Source: Sphingomonas endolithica (GTDB lineage Bacteria > Pseudomonadota > Alphaproteobacteria > Sphingomonadales > Sphingomonadaceae). From it: a DNA stretch of 64,000 bases. The notes under the pieces are model-generated. The model saw only the letters and a list, made by a program, of their open reading frames with translations. It was not told the DNA's origin and searched no databases. Location of the stretch: assembly GCF_025231525.1 (NCBI RefSeq), contig NZ_CP103057.1, positions 2,249,001-2,313,000 of the forward strand. Reading direction: 5' to 3'. Shown here one piece after another: positions 52,233-59,462 of this stretch. Made by a program: the position numbers and the translations under genes. Each line of letters opens with the position of its first letter. Position 1 is the stretch's first letter.

Positions 52233-53069
52233 ATGAAGAAGCTTGCTCTTGCAGCCGCGCTGCTCCTTACCACGGCTGCTCCTGCATTGGCTCAGCAGAC
52301 TGTGGCCACCCTCGAAAATGGTGCACTGCCTTCCACCGCCGACGGTCGGACTTTCACGTCTAACCCGGCCGACAATCGCTTGAACGACAACGGGACCGTT
52401 TCGTTTGCGCGCATATCGGCAACGTCGCCGATCAGCACGAACGGCTCCATCGACATCGAAGGTCAGCGGTCGCGTATCTACAACAACATGACCGGACTAG
52501 GCATTGCCGCCAACAGCCTAGGATCGTTCACCGCCGACTATCAGGTGGACAACGGCGGTATTGCTAGCAACCCCCAGTCGCCAGCTTTCCGCGTGAATGT
52601 GAACGGTTCTAACCTCGTCAGCGGTTTCGCGGGCCAAAGCGAGCTGATCTGGGAAGCTGCGAACAACGGTGGCTATACGCTTGGCGTGCCCGGCACGGTT
52701 AAGGCGGCTGACCTGTTCTGGCGGCAAATCGTTGGCCAAGGCTTTGACGGCACGAGCGGTATTGGTTCCGGTGCCTATAACTTGCGCTCCCTATCCGAGT
52801 GGGGCGACCTCCTCGGCGGCAGCGTGCTCGGCATCGGCGTCGGTAACGGCGGCTGCCCCGGCAATTGCTCCACCTTCAGCGCGTTTGCCGACAATCTGTC
52901 CCTGACAACCGACACGAGCACGTACAGCTACAATTTCGGCACTGCTGCGGCCACGGGCGCCGTTCCCGAGCCCGCTACGTGGGCTATGATGCTGACCGGC
53001 TTCGGCGCCATCGGCTTCGGCATGCGTCGTCGCAAGAGCAAGGTTAAAACCAACCTCGCTCTCGCCTAA
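52233..53069 (+). CDS. PEPxxWA-CTERM sorted surface protein
   Basis: The 278-residue protein has a signal peptide (MKKLALAAALLLTTAAPALA) and a large Asn/Ser/Gly-rich beta domain with a CPGNCS cysteine pair. It ends VPEPATWAMMLTGFGAIGFG, an RRRK cluster and KVKTNLALA. GGGGGAA precedes the ATG at 52233; the frame is open for 20 codons upstream but covers the TTAAC regulatory site. Confidence 0.9.
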   Translation: MKKLALAAALLLTTAAPALAQQTVATLENGALPSTADGRTFTSNPADNRLNDNGTVSFARISATSPISTNGSIDIEGQRSRIYNNMTGLGIAANSLGSFTADYQVDNGGIASNPQSPAFRVNVNGSNLVSGFAGQSELIWEAANNGGYTLGVPGTVKAADLFWRQIVGQGFDGTSGIGSGAYNLRSLSEWGDLLGGSVLGIGVGNGGCPGNCSTFSAFADNLSLTTDTSTYSYNFGTAAATGAVPEPATWAMMLTGFGAIGFGMRRRKSKVKTNLALA

Positions 53070-53089
53070 CGCACTCGCTCAGGCTGAAC

Positions 53090-53129
53090 GAAAGCCGTCG
53101 CCCTCCTTGACCCGGGGCGGCGGCTTTCT
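53090..53129 (+). terminator. Terminator after the fourth PEP-CTERM gene
   Basis: GAAAGCCGTCGCCC and GGGGCGGCGGCTTTC pair, followed by TTGTTTG. The following 280 bp to the nuclease-like gene show nothing else. Confidence 0.75.
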
Positions 53130-53411
53130 TGTTTGTAAAAGCTGTCACTGAACGTCCGCTTTCCACGACATCCAGACATTCGCGATCGGCAAAGCAGTCC
53201 GCGAAATGCCGCGCCTGCCGAGTCGGTGCGTTCCTCCGTTTATCGTGAGATCAGCCAGCCACGGCACCATTTGAGGCACTGCCCTGCACCGAGGAAGGCG
53301 ATCGACAGCGGTTCATTGGCGCCGACTCGTTACCCTGTTAATTTGCTGCCGCCGCGCGACGGTTTATTCTACATGGGAACACAGCATGCACGTCATGGCG
53401 AGGTTTCGACG

Positions 53412-53915
53412 GTGAGGATTTCTGAAGCCGAACTCGACCTGAGCTTCGCCGAAGGCCTGCTTCGTTCGCCCACTCTTCTGACAGACGTTCTCCGGGGCGG
53501 CCGTTTCAAACGGTTCGCATCCGAAGCGCATATCTTGGCCGCGGAGCAATCGGCCATCCGGCCAAAGGCAAGCCATTGGTGGAAGCACTGGTGGTGCCGC
53601 CTTCCTGATGGCTCAGAAGGCGAGACAGACGTGTTTGTTGTATTGGAGGCGGAAGGCGAGCGGTTCGCTCTACATGTTGAAAACAAGCCTGCCGACGGCA
53701 AACTGCTCATGAAGCAGGCGGTGGATTATCGACGCCGAGCGGCCCTGAAAGCCAACGATCCGATGTGGCTGAACTACACTGACTTCGAGACGATCCTCAT
53801 GTGTCCTGCTCGCTTTGCTGAGCAGCACGCCGAAAACGCGCTGCAATTCGACCGCGTGCTGTCGTACGAAGACGTCGGGCGTATACTGCCTTTGTTTGCT
53901 GGAGCGGCACTCTGA
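53412..53915 (+). CDS. PD-(D/E)XK nuclease-like protein
   Basis: The 167-residue protein carries a plausible restriction-endonuclease core: GETDVFVVLEAEGERFALHV with the Asp, then ENK (E-x-K) at the next strand, followed by the helix LMKQAVDYRRRAALK. Upstream, SEAHILAAEQSAIRP is a fitting first helix. A GTG at 53412 with GAGG at good spacing is chosen; an ATG at 53373 has no RBS. The C-terminal SYEDVGRILPLF is echoed in the next gene. No specific family is recognised. Confidence 0.65.
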   Translation: MRISEAELDLSFAEGLLRSPTLLTDVLRGGRFKRFASEAHILAAEQSAIRPKASHWWKHWWCRLPDGSEGETDVFVVLEAEGERFALHVENKPADGKLLMKQAVDYRRRAALKANDPMWLNYTDFETILMCPARFAEQHAENALQFDRVLSYEDVGRILPLFAGAAL

Positions 53916-54018
53916 CTTTCGACACAGCAGAAGGAATATTCCTCAGATTGCCTCCCGATGGAGCGGCTGTCGCAACGTCCGGCGCTTCGATATGGACCGC
54001 AAAGCATGGAGAAGCCGG

Positions 54019-54378
54019 ATGACTACCGCCCTACCAGCCGACGCGACGCTACACGATCTGCGTTCCAGCCCTGCCGAACGGGTGGCATTTGCCCGTAAGG
54101 TGCTTGGTGTCATGCACAAGGCGAAGGCGCATGGTACAGTCGTCATGCGGATGGGAATAACGGGCACTGGCCAAGAGCCAAATTACCGCCTCGAAGACGC
54201 GAGCGGGACCCCCTTTCTGGCTCTCGATGGAGCTAATCACCATCCCTGGCCTGAGGGCTCCAATTTTGGCGACCCTAGAAACTGGAGCACAGTCACTATG
54301 TCCTACGAGGACGTCGGCAATGTGATCCGTTCGATAACGGGCTACAAGGGATCATCAGCGATATCAGTAGCGGAATAG
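54019..54378 (+). CDS. Hypothetical partner of the nuclease-like gene
   Basis: The 119-residue protein (MTTALPADATLHDLRSSPAE, then VMRMGITGTGQEPNYRLEDA) ends with SYEDVGNVIRSITGYKG, resembling the nuclease C terminus. GGAG lies 7 bases before the ATG at 54019. It is on the same strand, 103 bp downstream. No domain is recognised. Confidence 0.55.
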   Translation: MTTALPADATLHDLRSSPAERVAFARKVLGVMHKAKAHGTVVMRMGITGTGQEPNYRLEDASGTPFLALDGANHHPWPEGSNFGDPRNWSTVTMSYEDVGNVIRSITGYKGSSAISVAE

Positions 54379-54485
54379 CTAACGAGTGACCGTGATCGTT
54401 GCACCGTCAGGCATTACAACGGCTGTAGTCAGGCCTGCCTACGACCCGTGCAACGAGTCCGATACAGAAAGCAGAGGAATTGGCT

Positions 54486-54617
54486 ATGGCCCCAGGCTGG
54501 ATGATGACCCTCATGGTAGGGGTTGCAACGCAGGGGGTGCAAACAGCCCAGCCTGCTGATGGTAAGCACCGCTCCACGAGCCGGCACCAACAAAGTTCAG
54601 CAGAAACAATGAGTTAG
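54486..54617 (+). CDS. Short possible secreted peptide (43 aa)
   Basis: AGAGGA at good spacing precedes an ATG that opens MAPGWMMTLMVGVATQGVQT, AQPADGKHRSTSRHQQSS and ends AETMS. The start resembles a signal peptide. The stop codon ends 1 bp before the tRNA-Thr repeat, at the very end of the outer island. Confidence 0.4.
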   Translation: MAPGWMMTLMVGVATQGVQTAQPADGKHRSTSRHQQSSAETMS

Positions 54618-54618
54618 G

Positions 54619-54665
54619 ATGGTGCCGCTTACAGGACTCGAACCTGTGACCCCCGCATTACGAAT
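54619..54665 (-). other. Middle attachment-site copy: 3' half of tRNA-Thr
   Basis: These 47 bp are identical to 57906-57952 of the intact tRNA-Thr. The sequence diverges exactly inside the anticodon stem (GAAT then ACTCG instead of GCGAT). It is the junction between the two islands. The region 54666-54881 shows only AT-rich, non-coding sequence. Confidence 0.9.
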
Positions 54666-54881
54666 ACTCGTACTGGAAATAACTCGCTGATTTCACCGCG
54701 AAATTCCGGCACTTTGCCCCTCTTTGACAATCACAGCGATCATTTAAAAACCGCATTAAATTAATCAGTTAGGCGGTTCTAAGTTCGGTAGCTGGCAGTC
54801 ACATTATGCGCACGGTCGGCATCCGTTGTCTCCATTCCTGGTCAGGCGGACGACGTGATCCTCGTACATAGGAGGATCAAC

Positions 54882-55325
54882 ATGACCGTCATTTCTTCAC
54901 TAACAATCGTCTCGGCAAATCCGGCTGCATATCGTGTTCGTGGGATCGCTGCCATGCGGCAGAAACTGCTCGATCGCATCGCCGATCAGATCTCGTTGGC
55001 TGAGGCGTTAGAGGCCGGCAAGTCGTGCCAGCGGGTGAAATATCGCCGGGTCCGTGACCTTGAAAATGACGAGATCTCCGAGGTTCCCGTTCGTACTCGC
55101 ATTCGACCTTGGTGGGTGAACGACAGCGACGGTGGAATGCTCGTTTGGATCAAATACGGCAATCAGGCCTTGGAGCTTCAGAAGGGCAAGAGTGCGATCA
55201 AGGTTCAGTCGAGCACGGAGTTGGTAGAGGTGTTCAAATCGGTAGCCACTGCGGTTCGAGCTGGCGAGCTCGACACGGCGATCGTTGCCGCTGTAGGCAC
55301 CTTCAAAGCTCGATTTTCGAAGTGA
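54882..55325 (+). CDS. DUF6641-like protein
   Basis: The 147-residue protein starts MTVISSLTIVSANPAAYRVR. It then has a basic helical half (MRQKLLDRIADQISLAEALE, KYRRVRDLENDEISEVPVRT) and a beta half (PWWVNDSDGGMLVWIKYGNQ, then KGKSAIKVQSSTELVEVFKS), ending AGELDTAIVAAVGTFKARF. The layout matches the DUF6641 proteins often found in mobile elements; no function is known. AGGAGG six bases before the ATG at 54882 decides the start. Confidence 0.65.
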   Translation: MTVISSLTIVSANPAAYRVRGIAAMRQKLLDRIADQISLAEALEAGKSCQRVKYRRVRDLENDEISEVPVRTRIRPWWVNDSDGGMLVWIKYGNQALELQKGKSAIKVQSSTELVEVFKSVATAVRAGELDTAIVAAVGTFKARFSK

Positions 55326-55426
55326 TGCAAGGACGGTGGTTACGGCCGCCGTCCACGCACGCCGTAATCAGTAAGTCGTGCCGACCTCTATATCGGTAAG
55401 AGTGCCCCCGGCAGCATCGTCCGTGG

Positions 55427-56083
55427 TTAGACGTACAACATTATCGCCTTTGCTGAATCGGACCAACAAAACGGCTCCGGCCCACCTTCCATCGGGTATA
55501 TACAGCCGAAGAAGTTGCTGTTTTTTGTGCATCCGACTCTATCCACGCCCTGTCGTGCGCCGGAATTGGCGCACTGCGAATCCGATTCCCGTTCCATCGG
55601 CTTATAACCTGCGGCAACGAGCCGAGTGGCTGCCACCTCATACCGCATCCGTCGTGTCACCCCTGCCATCGTGACGCCTGCCTCAGCTGCCAAATCATCC
55701 GGCGATCGGGCTTCCTCAGCGTCGGCAGATAGGTCTTTAGCCCGGTCCGATATCGCTTGGGCCATGCAGGGGTTGTCCACTGTTGGAAGCCATAGCCCAT
55801 TGCTATCAACGCAGTTTGGATCGCCTTCGGGCTCCCGCACGGGGAGCCGATTTGCAGCTGCAGTCCGAATTTCCACGTCGCCTATAGCGTTCAGCCGATC
55901 CGCTGTTGCTTGGTTCGCAGCGGATCTCGCCGTCGCCCTCGCTTCAGCCCTGGCCATCACGTTGTCGGGTTCTGGATCAGAACCACAGCCCGCCAAAAGC
56001 GCGATGGCGGCAATAGATCCGAGGTGTGCTGTGCGGATGCATTTTCCTTTAGCGGCAGTTTCCGCCCCACGCCTCAACGACAT
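55427..56083 (-). CDS. Lipoprotein of unknown function
   Basis: The 218-residue protein has a basic N terminus, a signal sequence with lipobox (SIAAIALLAGC), and a helical Ala/Arg-rich segment (EARATARSAANQATADRLNA). Its C-terminal domain is cysteine-containing (CVDSNGLWLPTVDNPC, CANSGARQ, CTKNSNFFGC, CW). The ATG at 56083 overlaps the end of the next-upstream lipoprotein gene. The lipobox region resembles that neighbour, which suggests duplication. Confidence 0.7.
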   Translation of the reverse strand: MSLRRGAETAAKGKCIRTAHLGSIAAIALLAGCGSDPEPDNVMARAEARATARSAANQATADRLNAIGDVEIRTAAANRLPVREPEGDPNCVDSNGLWLPTVDNPCMAQAISDRAKDLSADAEEARSPDDLAAEAGVTMAGVTRRMRYEVAATRLVAAGYKPMERESDSQCANSGARQGVDRVGCTKNSNFFGCIYPMEGGPEPFCWSDSAKAIMLYV

Positions 56084-56838
56084 TCTTCGTCTTTCCCTAA
56101 GTCGGTCGTCACGTACAAATCGGCTTTGCGAGCGAAGTGCACGATCTTGCCAGACCCGCATCGTAGGTCAAAGCCGGCGTGCGTGATGGCAGCAAACTTA
56201 CCGTTTACTCCGATCTGCTCCCTCTGCGAGCCATCGTCGATCTGGCGATAAAGTTTTAGCGCGTGCGGGCCGTCGGGCCGAAGTTCCGCTAGTTCAAACC
56301 AACTTTCGGATCCGCCAGCTCCTACGGCAAACCCTTCGGAATATAGCATTGGGTACGCTGAGAATTTATCGGATACGGACGGCTCTGCTCCGGCGCTGCC
56401 AACGTCCAGCCAGCCGTTTTCCATTTTGAAGACGCCCCCCTGATAGGTCAGATAATGGACGGCGTACTTCCTCCATTGAGGGGCACCATCACCTCCGATG
56501 CTTACGAGCACTGGCCCACGGTCGAGCCAAAGGAGCTTTTCAGGCCTGTACGTGACCTCGGTCATTTCGCCGCCCTCGTCAGCGACCTTAGCTGTAGCCT
56601 CACCTTGGCTGCCGAACGCGGCTTGAAACGCCTCCCCCAACATCCCAGCCGCTGGTCGAGCGTTGGTTGCGATTGCATCGACAATGGCATCTGCGCCTAC
56701 GTCCAATCTACTGGCGTCGGCCTCCAATTTATCTGCGTTGGCATTCGCTTCGTTGGTCAAATTATTGGCATCTGGATTCGAGCCACAGCCGGATAGGACG
56801 GAAATGAAGGCGACCGCCCCAAAGTAAGCTGTACGCAT
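56074..56838 (-). CDS. Lipoprotein of unknown function
   Basis: The 254-residue protein has a lipobox (MRTAYFGAVAFISVLSGC), then Asn/Ala/Asp-rich helices (NNLTNEANANADKLEADASR). A beta domain follows (LVSIGGDGAPQWRKYAVHYL, ESWFELAELRPDGPHALKLY) and the end is CGSGKIVHFARKADLYVTTD. Its 3' end overlaps the second lipoprotein gene by 10 bp. It is divergent from the XRE regulator. Confidence 0.72.
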   Translation of the reverse strand: MRTAYFGAVAFISVLSGCGSNPDANNLTNEANANADKLEADASRLDVGADAIVDAIATNARPAAGMLGEAFQAAFGSQGEATAKVADEGGEMTEVTYRPEKLLWLDRGPVLVSIGGDGAPQWRKYAVHYLTYQGGVFKMENGWLDVGSAGAEPSVSDKFSAYPMLYSEGFAVGAGGSESWFELAELRPDGPHALKLYRQIDDGSQREQIGVNGKFAAITHAGFDLRCGSGKIVHFARKADLYVTTDLGKDEECR

Positions 56839-56949
56839 GTTTTTCTCCCTACGCTGGAGCCCACCATCGTCGGCGGGACGAAATCATACAACGGCAAATG
56901 ACACGGCTGGGGGACAGACCATTACCCGGTACTGGGGCCATCTCCGACG

Positions 56950-57165
56950 ATGGATTTGGTCCGCCAGCTTGGGGAGAATGTGCGCCGCATCCGTAAGGAG
57001 CGTGGCATCTCGCAGGAGGAGCTTGCGTTGGATGCCGGTATGAAACGCAGCTACGTCAGCGACCTAGAACGCGGCACGCGCAATCCAACTGTACGGGCAT
57101 TGGGCAGGCTGGCAGCGGCGCTGAAGGTTCCTCCTGCCATATTAATAAGTAATCCTAGCGAATAA
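56950..57165 (+). CDS. XRE-family HTH regulator
   Basis: The 71-residue single-domain regulator reads LGENVRRIRKERGISQEELA, then DAGMKRSYVSDLERGTRNPT and LGRLAAALKVPPAIL, a textbook Cro/CI fold. Such small regulators are common in islands and in restriction-modification loci. It may control the divergent lipoprotein pair, with which it shares a 111-bp spacer. Confidence 0.9.
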   Translation: MDLVRQLGENVRRIRKERGISQEELALDAGMKRSYVSDLERGTRNPTVRALGRLAAALKVPPAILISNPSE

Positions 57166-57239
57166 ATTTGATGTTAATACGCCCAGCAACCACTCATGAA
57201 ATATTTCATCCAAATCTCGCCGACGAAAGTAGGTTATCA

Positions 57240-57479
57240 CTAGACAGAAAATGGCCATACTTTGAAGTAATGTAATATTGCCAATATAGCTAACATTGCA
57301 GGAGGAGAAACCGTCAAGAGCTGAAAGGACCAGTTATCATTATCCGGATTTGGAAGGTCGTATACTTTGACTTCAGACAGAATACCCTGAATGCAAACCC
57401 GGTCGAATTTTCCCACCGGCCTTGGTTCTTGGGTGTAAATTGGGGTAGAGGTGTGGATGGTCATTTTTAAGTTGCTCAC
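57240..57479 (-). CDS. Small hypothetical protein with C-terminal membrane helix
   Basis: The 79-residue protein reads MSNLKMTIHTSTPIYTQEPR, then GKFDRVCIQGILSEVKVYDL and a hydrophobic end (LTVSPPAMLAILAILHYFKV). The region is clearly richer in A and T than the flanks, a sign of recent acquisition. An internal ATG at 57464 is an alternative start. Confidence 0.5.
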   Translation of the reverse strand: MSNLKMTIHTSTPIYTQEPRPVGKFDRVCIQGILSEVKVYDLPNPDNDNWSFQLLTVSPPAMLAILAILHYFKVWPFSV

Positions 57480-57906
57480 TTTAGTTGATGAGGAGAATTC
57501 CTCCTGATCTGAATACTAAAAGTGTACTTAAAAAGCAAGAAAAGGGATTGTTTTTGGCTGCTAGGAGAGGGAAAATGAGCAGCAAGATCAGAAGCTTACA
57601 CGGCGGCGAAAACTGATTTTGTTTGTCAAAAAAAGATGGCCCGTGATTGCCCTCTGGGATGCTCTAGGAGCCTCGTACGAGGCTTAAAACTGACGGTCTG
57701 AGGGCCACTACAGCAGGAGGTGATTCGCCACCCTAAAAGCAGTTGGACACCGACGTGCCGGATCAGGGGTCTAGGTGATCGATTGTGTGAGTAAGTGGCC
57801 GAATACCGACCAATCAAAGCCACATCTCAGGCCGATCAAAGTCACAGCAGCAACGACCCAGACCTCTCCGGAGGAGATCTGTTAAGTCGTTGATTTCATT
57901 GGATAA
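57480..57906. other. AT-rich stretch next to tRNA-Thr, no gene seen
   Basis: The 427 bp hold no convincing gene. A strong AGGAGAGGG at 57563-57571 precedes a 13-codon frame starting at 57575 (MSSKIRSLHGGEN), and GCCTCGTACGAGGC (57670-57683) is a perfect 14-bp palindrome. This is where an island integrase would normally lie. Confidence 0.5.
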
Positions 57907-57982
57907 TGGTGCCGCTTACAGGACTCGAACCTGTGACCCCCGCATTACGAATGCGATGCTCTACCAACTGAGCTAAAGCGGC
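57907..57982 (-). tRNA. tRNA-Thr (anticodon CGT)
   Basis: The 76-nt gene folds into a normal cloverleaf: acceptor GCCGCTT/AAGCGGC, D-arm AGCTCAGTTGGTAGAGC, anticodon loop TTCGTAA between GCA-type arms, T-arm CAGGTTCGAGTCCTG, and an encoded CCA. It reads the threonine codon ACG. Its 3' half is the target of two successive island insertions. Confidence 0.97.
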
Positions 57983-58150
57983 GCGGCTGGGCTGATGTGC
58001 AGCACAGCGAGGCGGCGCGGTAGCAGGTCGTTGGGGGGGTTACAAGCGCCGTTCATCCCTGCGCCCCTTTACGCATCGTTTACCACGCAGCGCGCACAAG
58101 GTGCCCGACCAACGGATGGGGCGCCCGGTGCCCCCAGGGATGTATGCGCA

Positions 58151-59404
58151 ATGGATAATGTTCGCGGCTTCGAAGAGGATCGGATCGGATCGGATCCCGA
58201 TCCCGACATGGTCGATGATGCGCCGACGCCCGCGATCGGCACGGACGAGCGGCGCATGCATGTCCGCGCGTACAATCATTGGGTGTCGCTGCTGCAAGGC
58301 CGCGCCTACCCCTCGATCGAGGATCTCGATCCGGCCAGCATCGCCGATTTTGGGCCCCATAGCGTGCTGCTGGATTTCTCGCGCGGCAGCGAGGATCCGG
58401 CGATCGCCTTTCTAGGCCGCGCGCTGCGCGACGAATGCGGGCTGGATGGCAGCGCGACGATGATCTCGCACGTGCCGAGCCGGTCATTGCTGTCGCGCCT
58501 GACCGATCATTACCTGCAGATCATCGCCAATCGCGCGCCGATCGGCTTCGAGGCGGAATTCATCTCCTCGCGCGGGCACAACACGATGTATCGCGGCATC
58601 CTGATGCCGTTTTCGTCCGACGAGGACACGATCGATTTCATTTATGGCGTGATCAACTGGAAAGAACTGGTCGACGCCGGCACGCAGGCCGGGCTGGATG
58701 CCGAGATCGAGGCGTCGGTGCGCACCGCGCCGCGGGCGGCTGCCACTGCCCCGGTCTGGGCAGACGGTCCGAGTGCCGAGCGCGACGACCCCGAAGAGGC
58801 GACCGACGCGGCGCCGCGCGCGGCCGGCAGCCTGGCCGATCAGTTGATGCTGGCGCAGCAGACCGCCGCCGCGGTCCGCGCCGCCGACACGCGCAGCCGC
58901 GCCACCTTGTACCGCGCGCTGGGCCGCGCGCACGATTTCGCCGCCGCAGCTGACCAAGATCCGCAAGGCTATGAGGCGCTGCTCGACACGGCCGGGATCA
59001 CGCTGCAGCTGCGCGCGCCGATGACGCCGGTCGCCAAGCTGATCTTCGGCGCGGACTATGACAAGACGCGCCTTACCGAATACGCCACCGTGCTCAGCCA
59101 TGCGCGCCGCATCGGCGTCGGCACCGGCGGGCTGGAGACGTTCCTCGAATCGATCGACGGCGGGATCAAGGGCGTGGTCCAGGCCGAGCGGGGGCTGCGG
59201 CGCCCCGCCACCGGGCCGGCCCGGGATCACAGCGCGGCGTTGCGCGACAGGCCGAGCCTCGCCCGCGTCACGCTGGATACCAAGGTGCAGAGCGGCGGCT
59301 ATGTCGTGCTGCTCGCGCGGGCCGATGACAGCAACACGCTGCAGATCGTCGCCGCGATCGAGGACGAGGCGCTGACCGCCAAAGCGATGCGCGCCGCCGC
59401 CTGA
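58151..59404 (+). CDS. PAS-domain protein upstream of NAD-glutamate dehydrogenase
   Basis: The 417-residue protein has an N-terminal PAS_5-like domain (RMHVRAYNHWVSLLQGRAYP, then IADFGPHSVLLDFSRGSEDP and INWKELVD at its end). A disordered Ala/Pro/Asp-rich middle and a helical C-terminal region follow (LYRALGRAHDFAAAADQDPQ, with YATVLSHARRIGVGTGGLET). No kinase, cyclase or HTH domain is seen. It is cotranscribed with the dehydrogenase gene 58 bp downstream and may sense the state that controls it; that link is inference. The start at 58151 is used; the frame is open to 57995 over tRNA-flank sequence. Confidence 0.75.
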   Translation: MDNVRGFEEDRIGSDPDPDMVDDAPTPAIGTDERRMHVRAYNHWVSLLQGRAYPSIEDLDPASIADFGPHSVLLDFSRGSEDPAIAFLGRALRDECGLDGSATMISHVPSRSLLSRLTDHYLQIIANRAPIGFEAEFISSRGHNTMYRGILMPFSSDEDTIDFIYGVINWKELVDAGTQAGLDAEIEASVRTAPRAAATAPVWADGPSAERDDPEEATDAAPRAAGSLADQLMLAQQTAAAVRAADTRSRATLYRALGRAHDFAAAADQDPQGYEALLDTAGITLQLRAPMTPVAKLIFGADYDKTRLTEYATVLSHARRIGVGTGGLETFLESIDGGIKGVVQAERGLRRPATGPARDHSAALRDRPSLARVTLDTKVQSGGYVVLLARADDSNTLQIVAAIEDEALTAKAMRAAA

Positions 59405-59462
59405 GCGCCAGCCGCCCGCGTCGGGGGTTGAGCAACAAACGGCGCGGGCGCATAGGGCTGGC

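Larger units (their letters stand above)
43925..54665. mobile_element. Outer genomic island at tRNA-Thr (integrase decayed)
   Basis: The segment is bounded by tRNA-Thr 3'-half repeats at 43878-43924 and 54619-54665. It carries accessory genes, shows less uniform codon use than the flanks, and holds a tyrosine-integrase remnant at 49088. Cargo: four PEPxxWA-CTERM proteins, MucR-like and nuclease-like proteins and several small proteins. No intact integrase, transposase or conjugation gene is visible. The first 300 bp (43925-44228) show no gene. Confidence 0.7.
54666..57952. mobile_element. Inner genomic island at tRNA-Thr (no integrase left)
   Basis: The segment is bounded by perfect 47-bp copies of the tRNA-Thr 3' half at 54619 and 57906. 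It carries a DUF6641-like gene, two lipoproteins, an XRE regulator and a small membrane protein. DNA next to the tRNA, where an integrase would be expected, is AT-rich and without a long ORF. Confidence 0.7.

Noticed and set aside
53226..53411. Extended N terminus of the nuclease-like protein
   Set aside because: The upstream frame has Arg/Pro/His-rich, non-conserved character and no RBS at its ATG or GTG codons.
57575..57616. Thirteen-codon frame with a very strong ribosome-binding site
   Set aside because: It is too short to support as a gene and has no detectable context such as a leader-attenuator before another gene. Noted in the AT-rich region entry.
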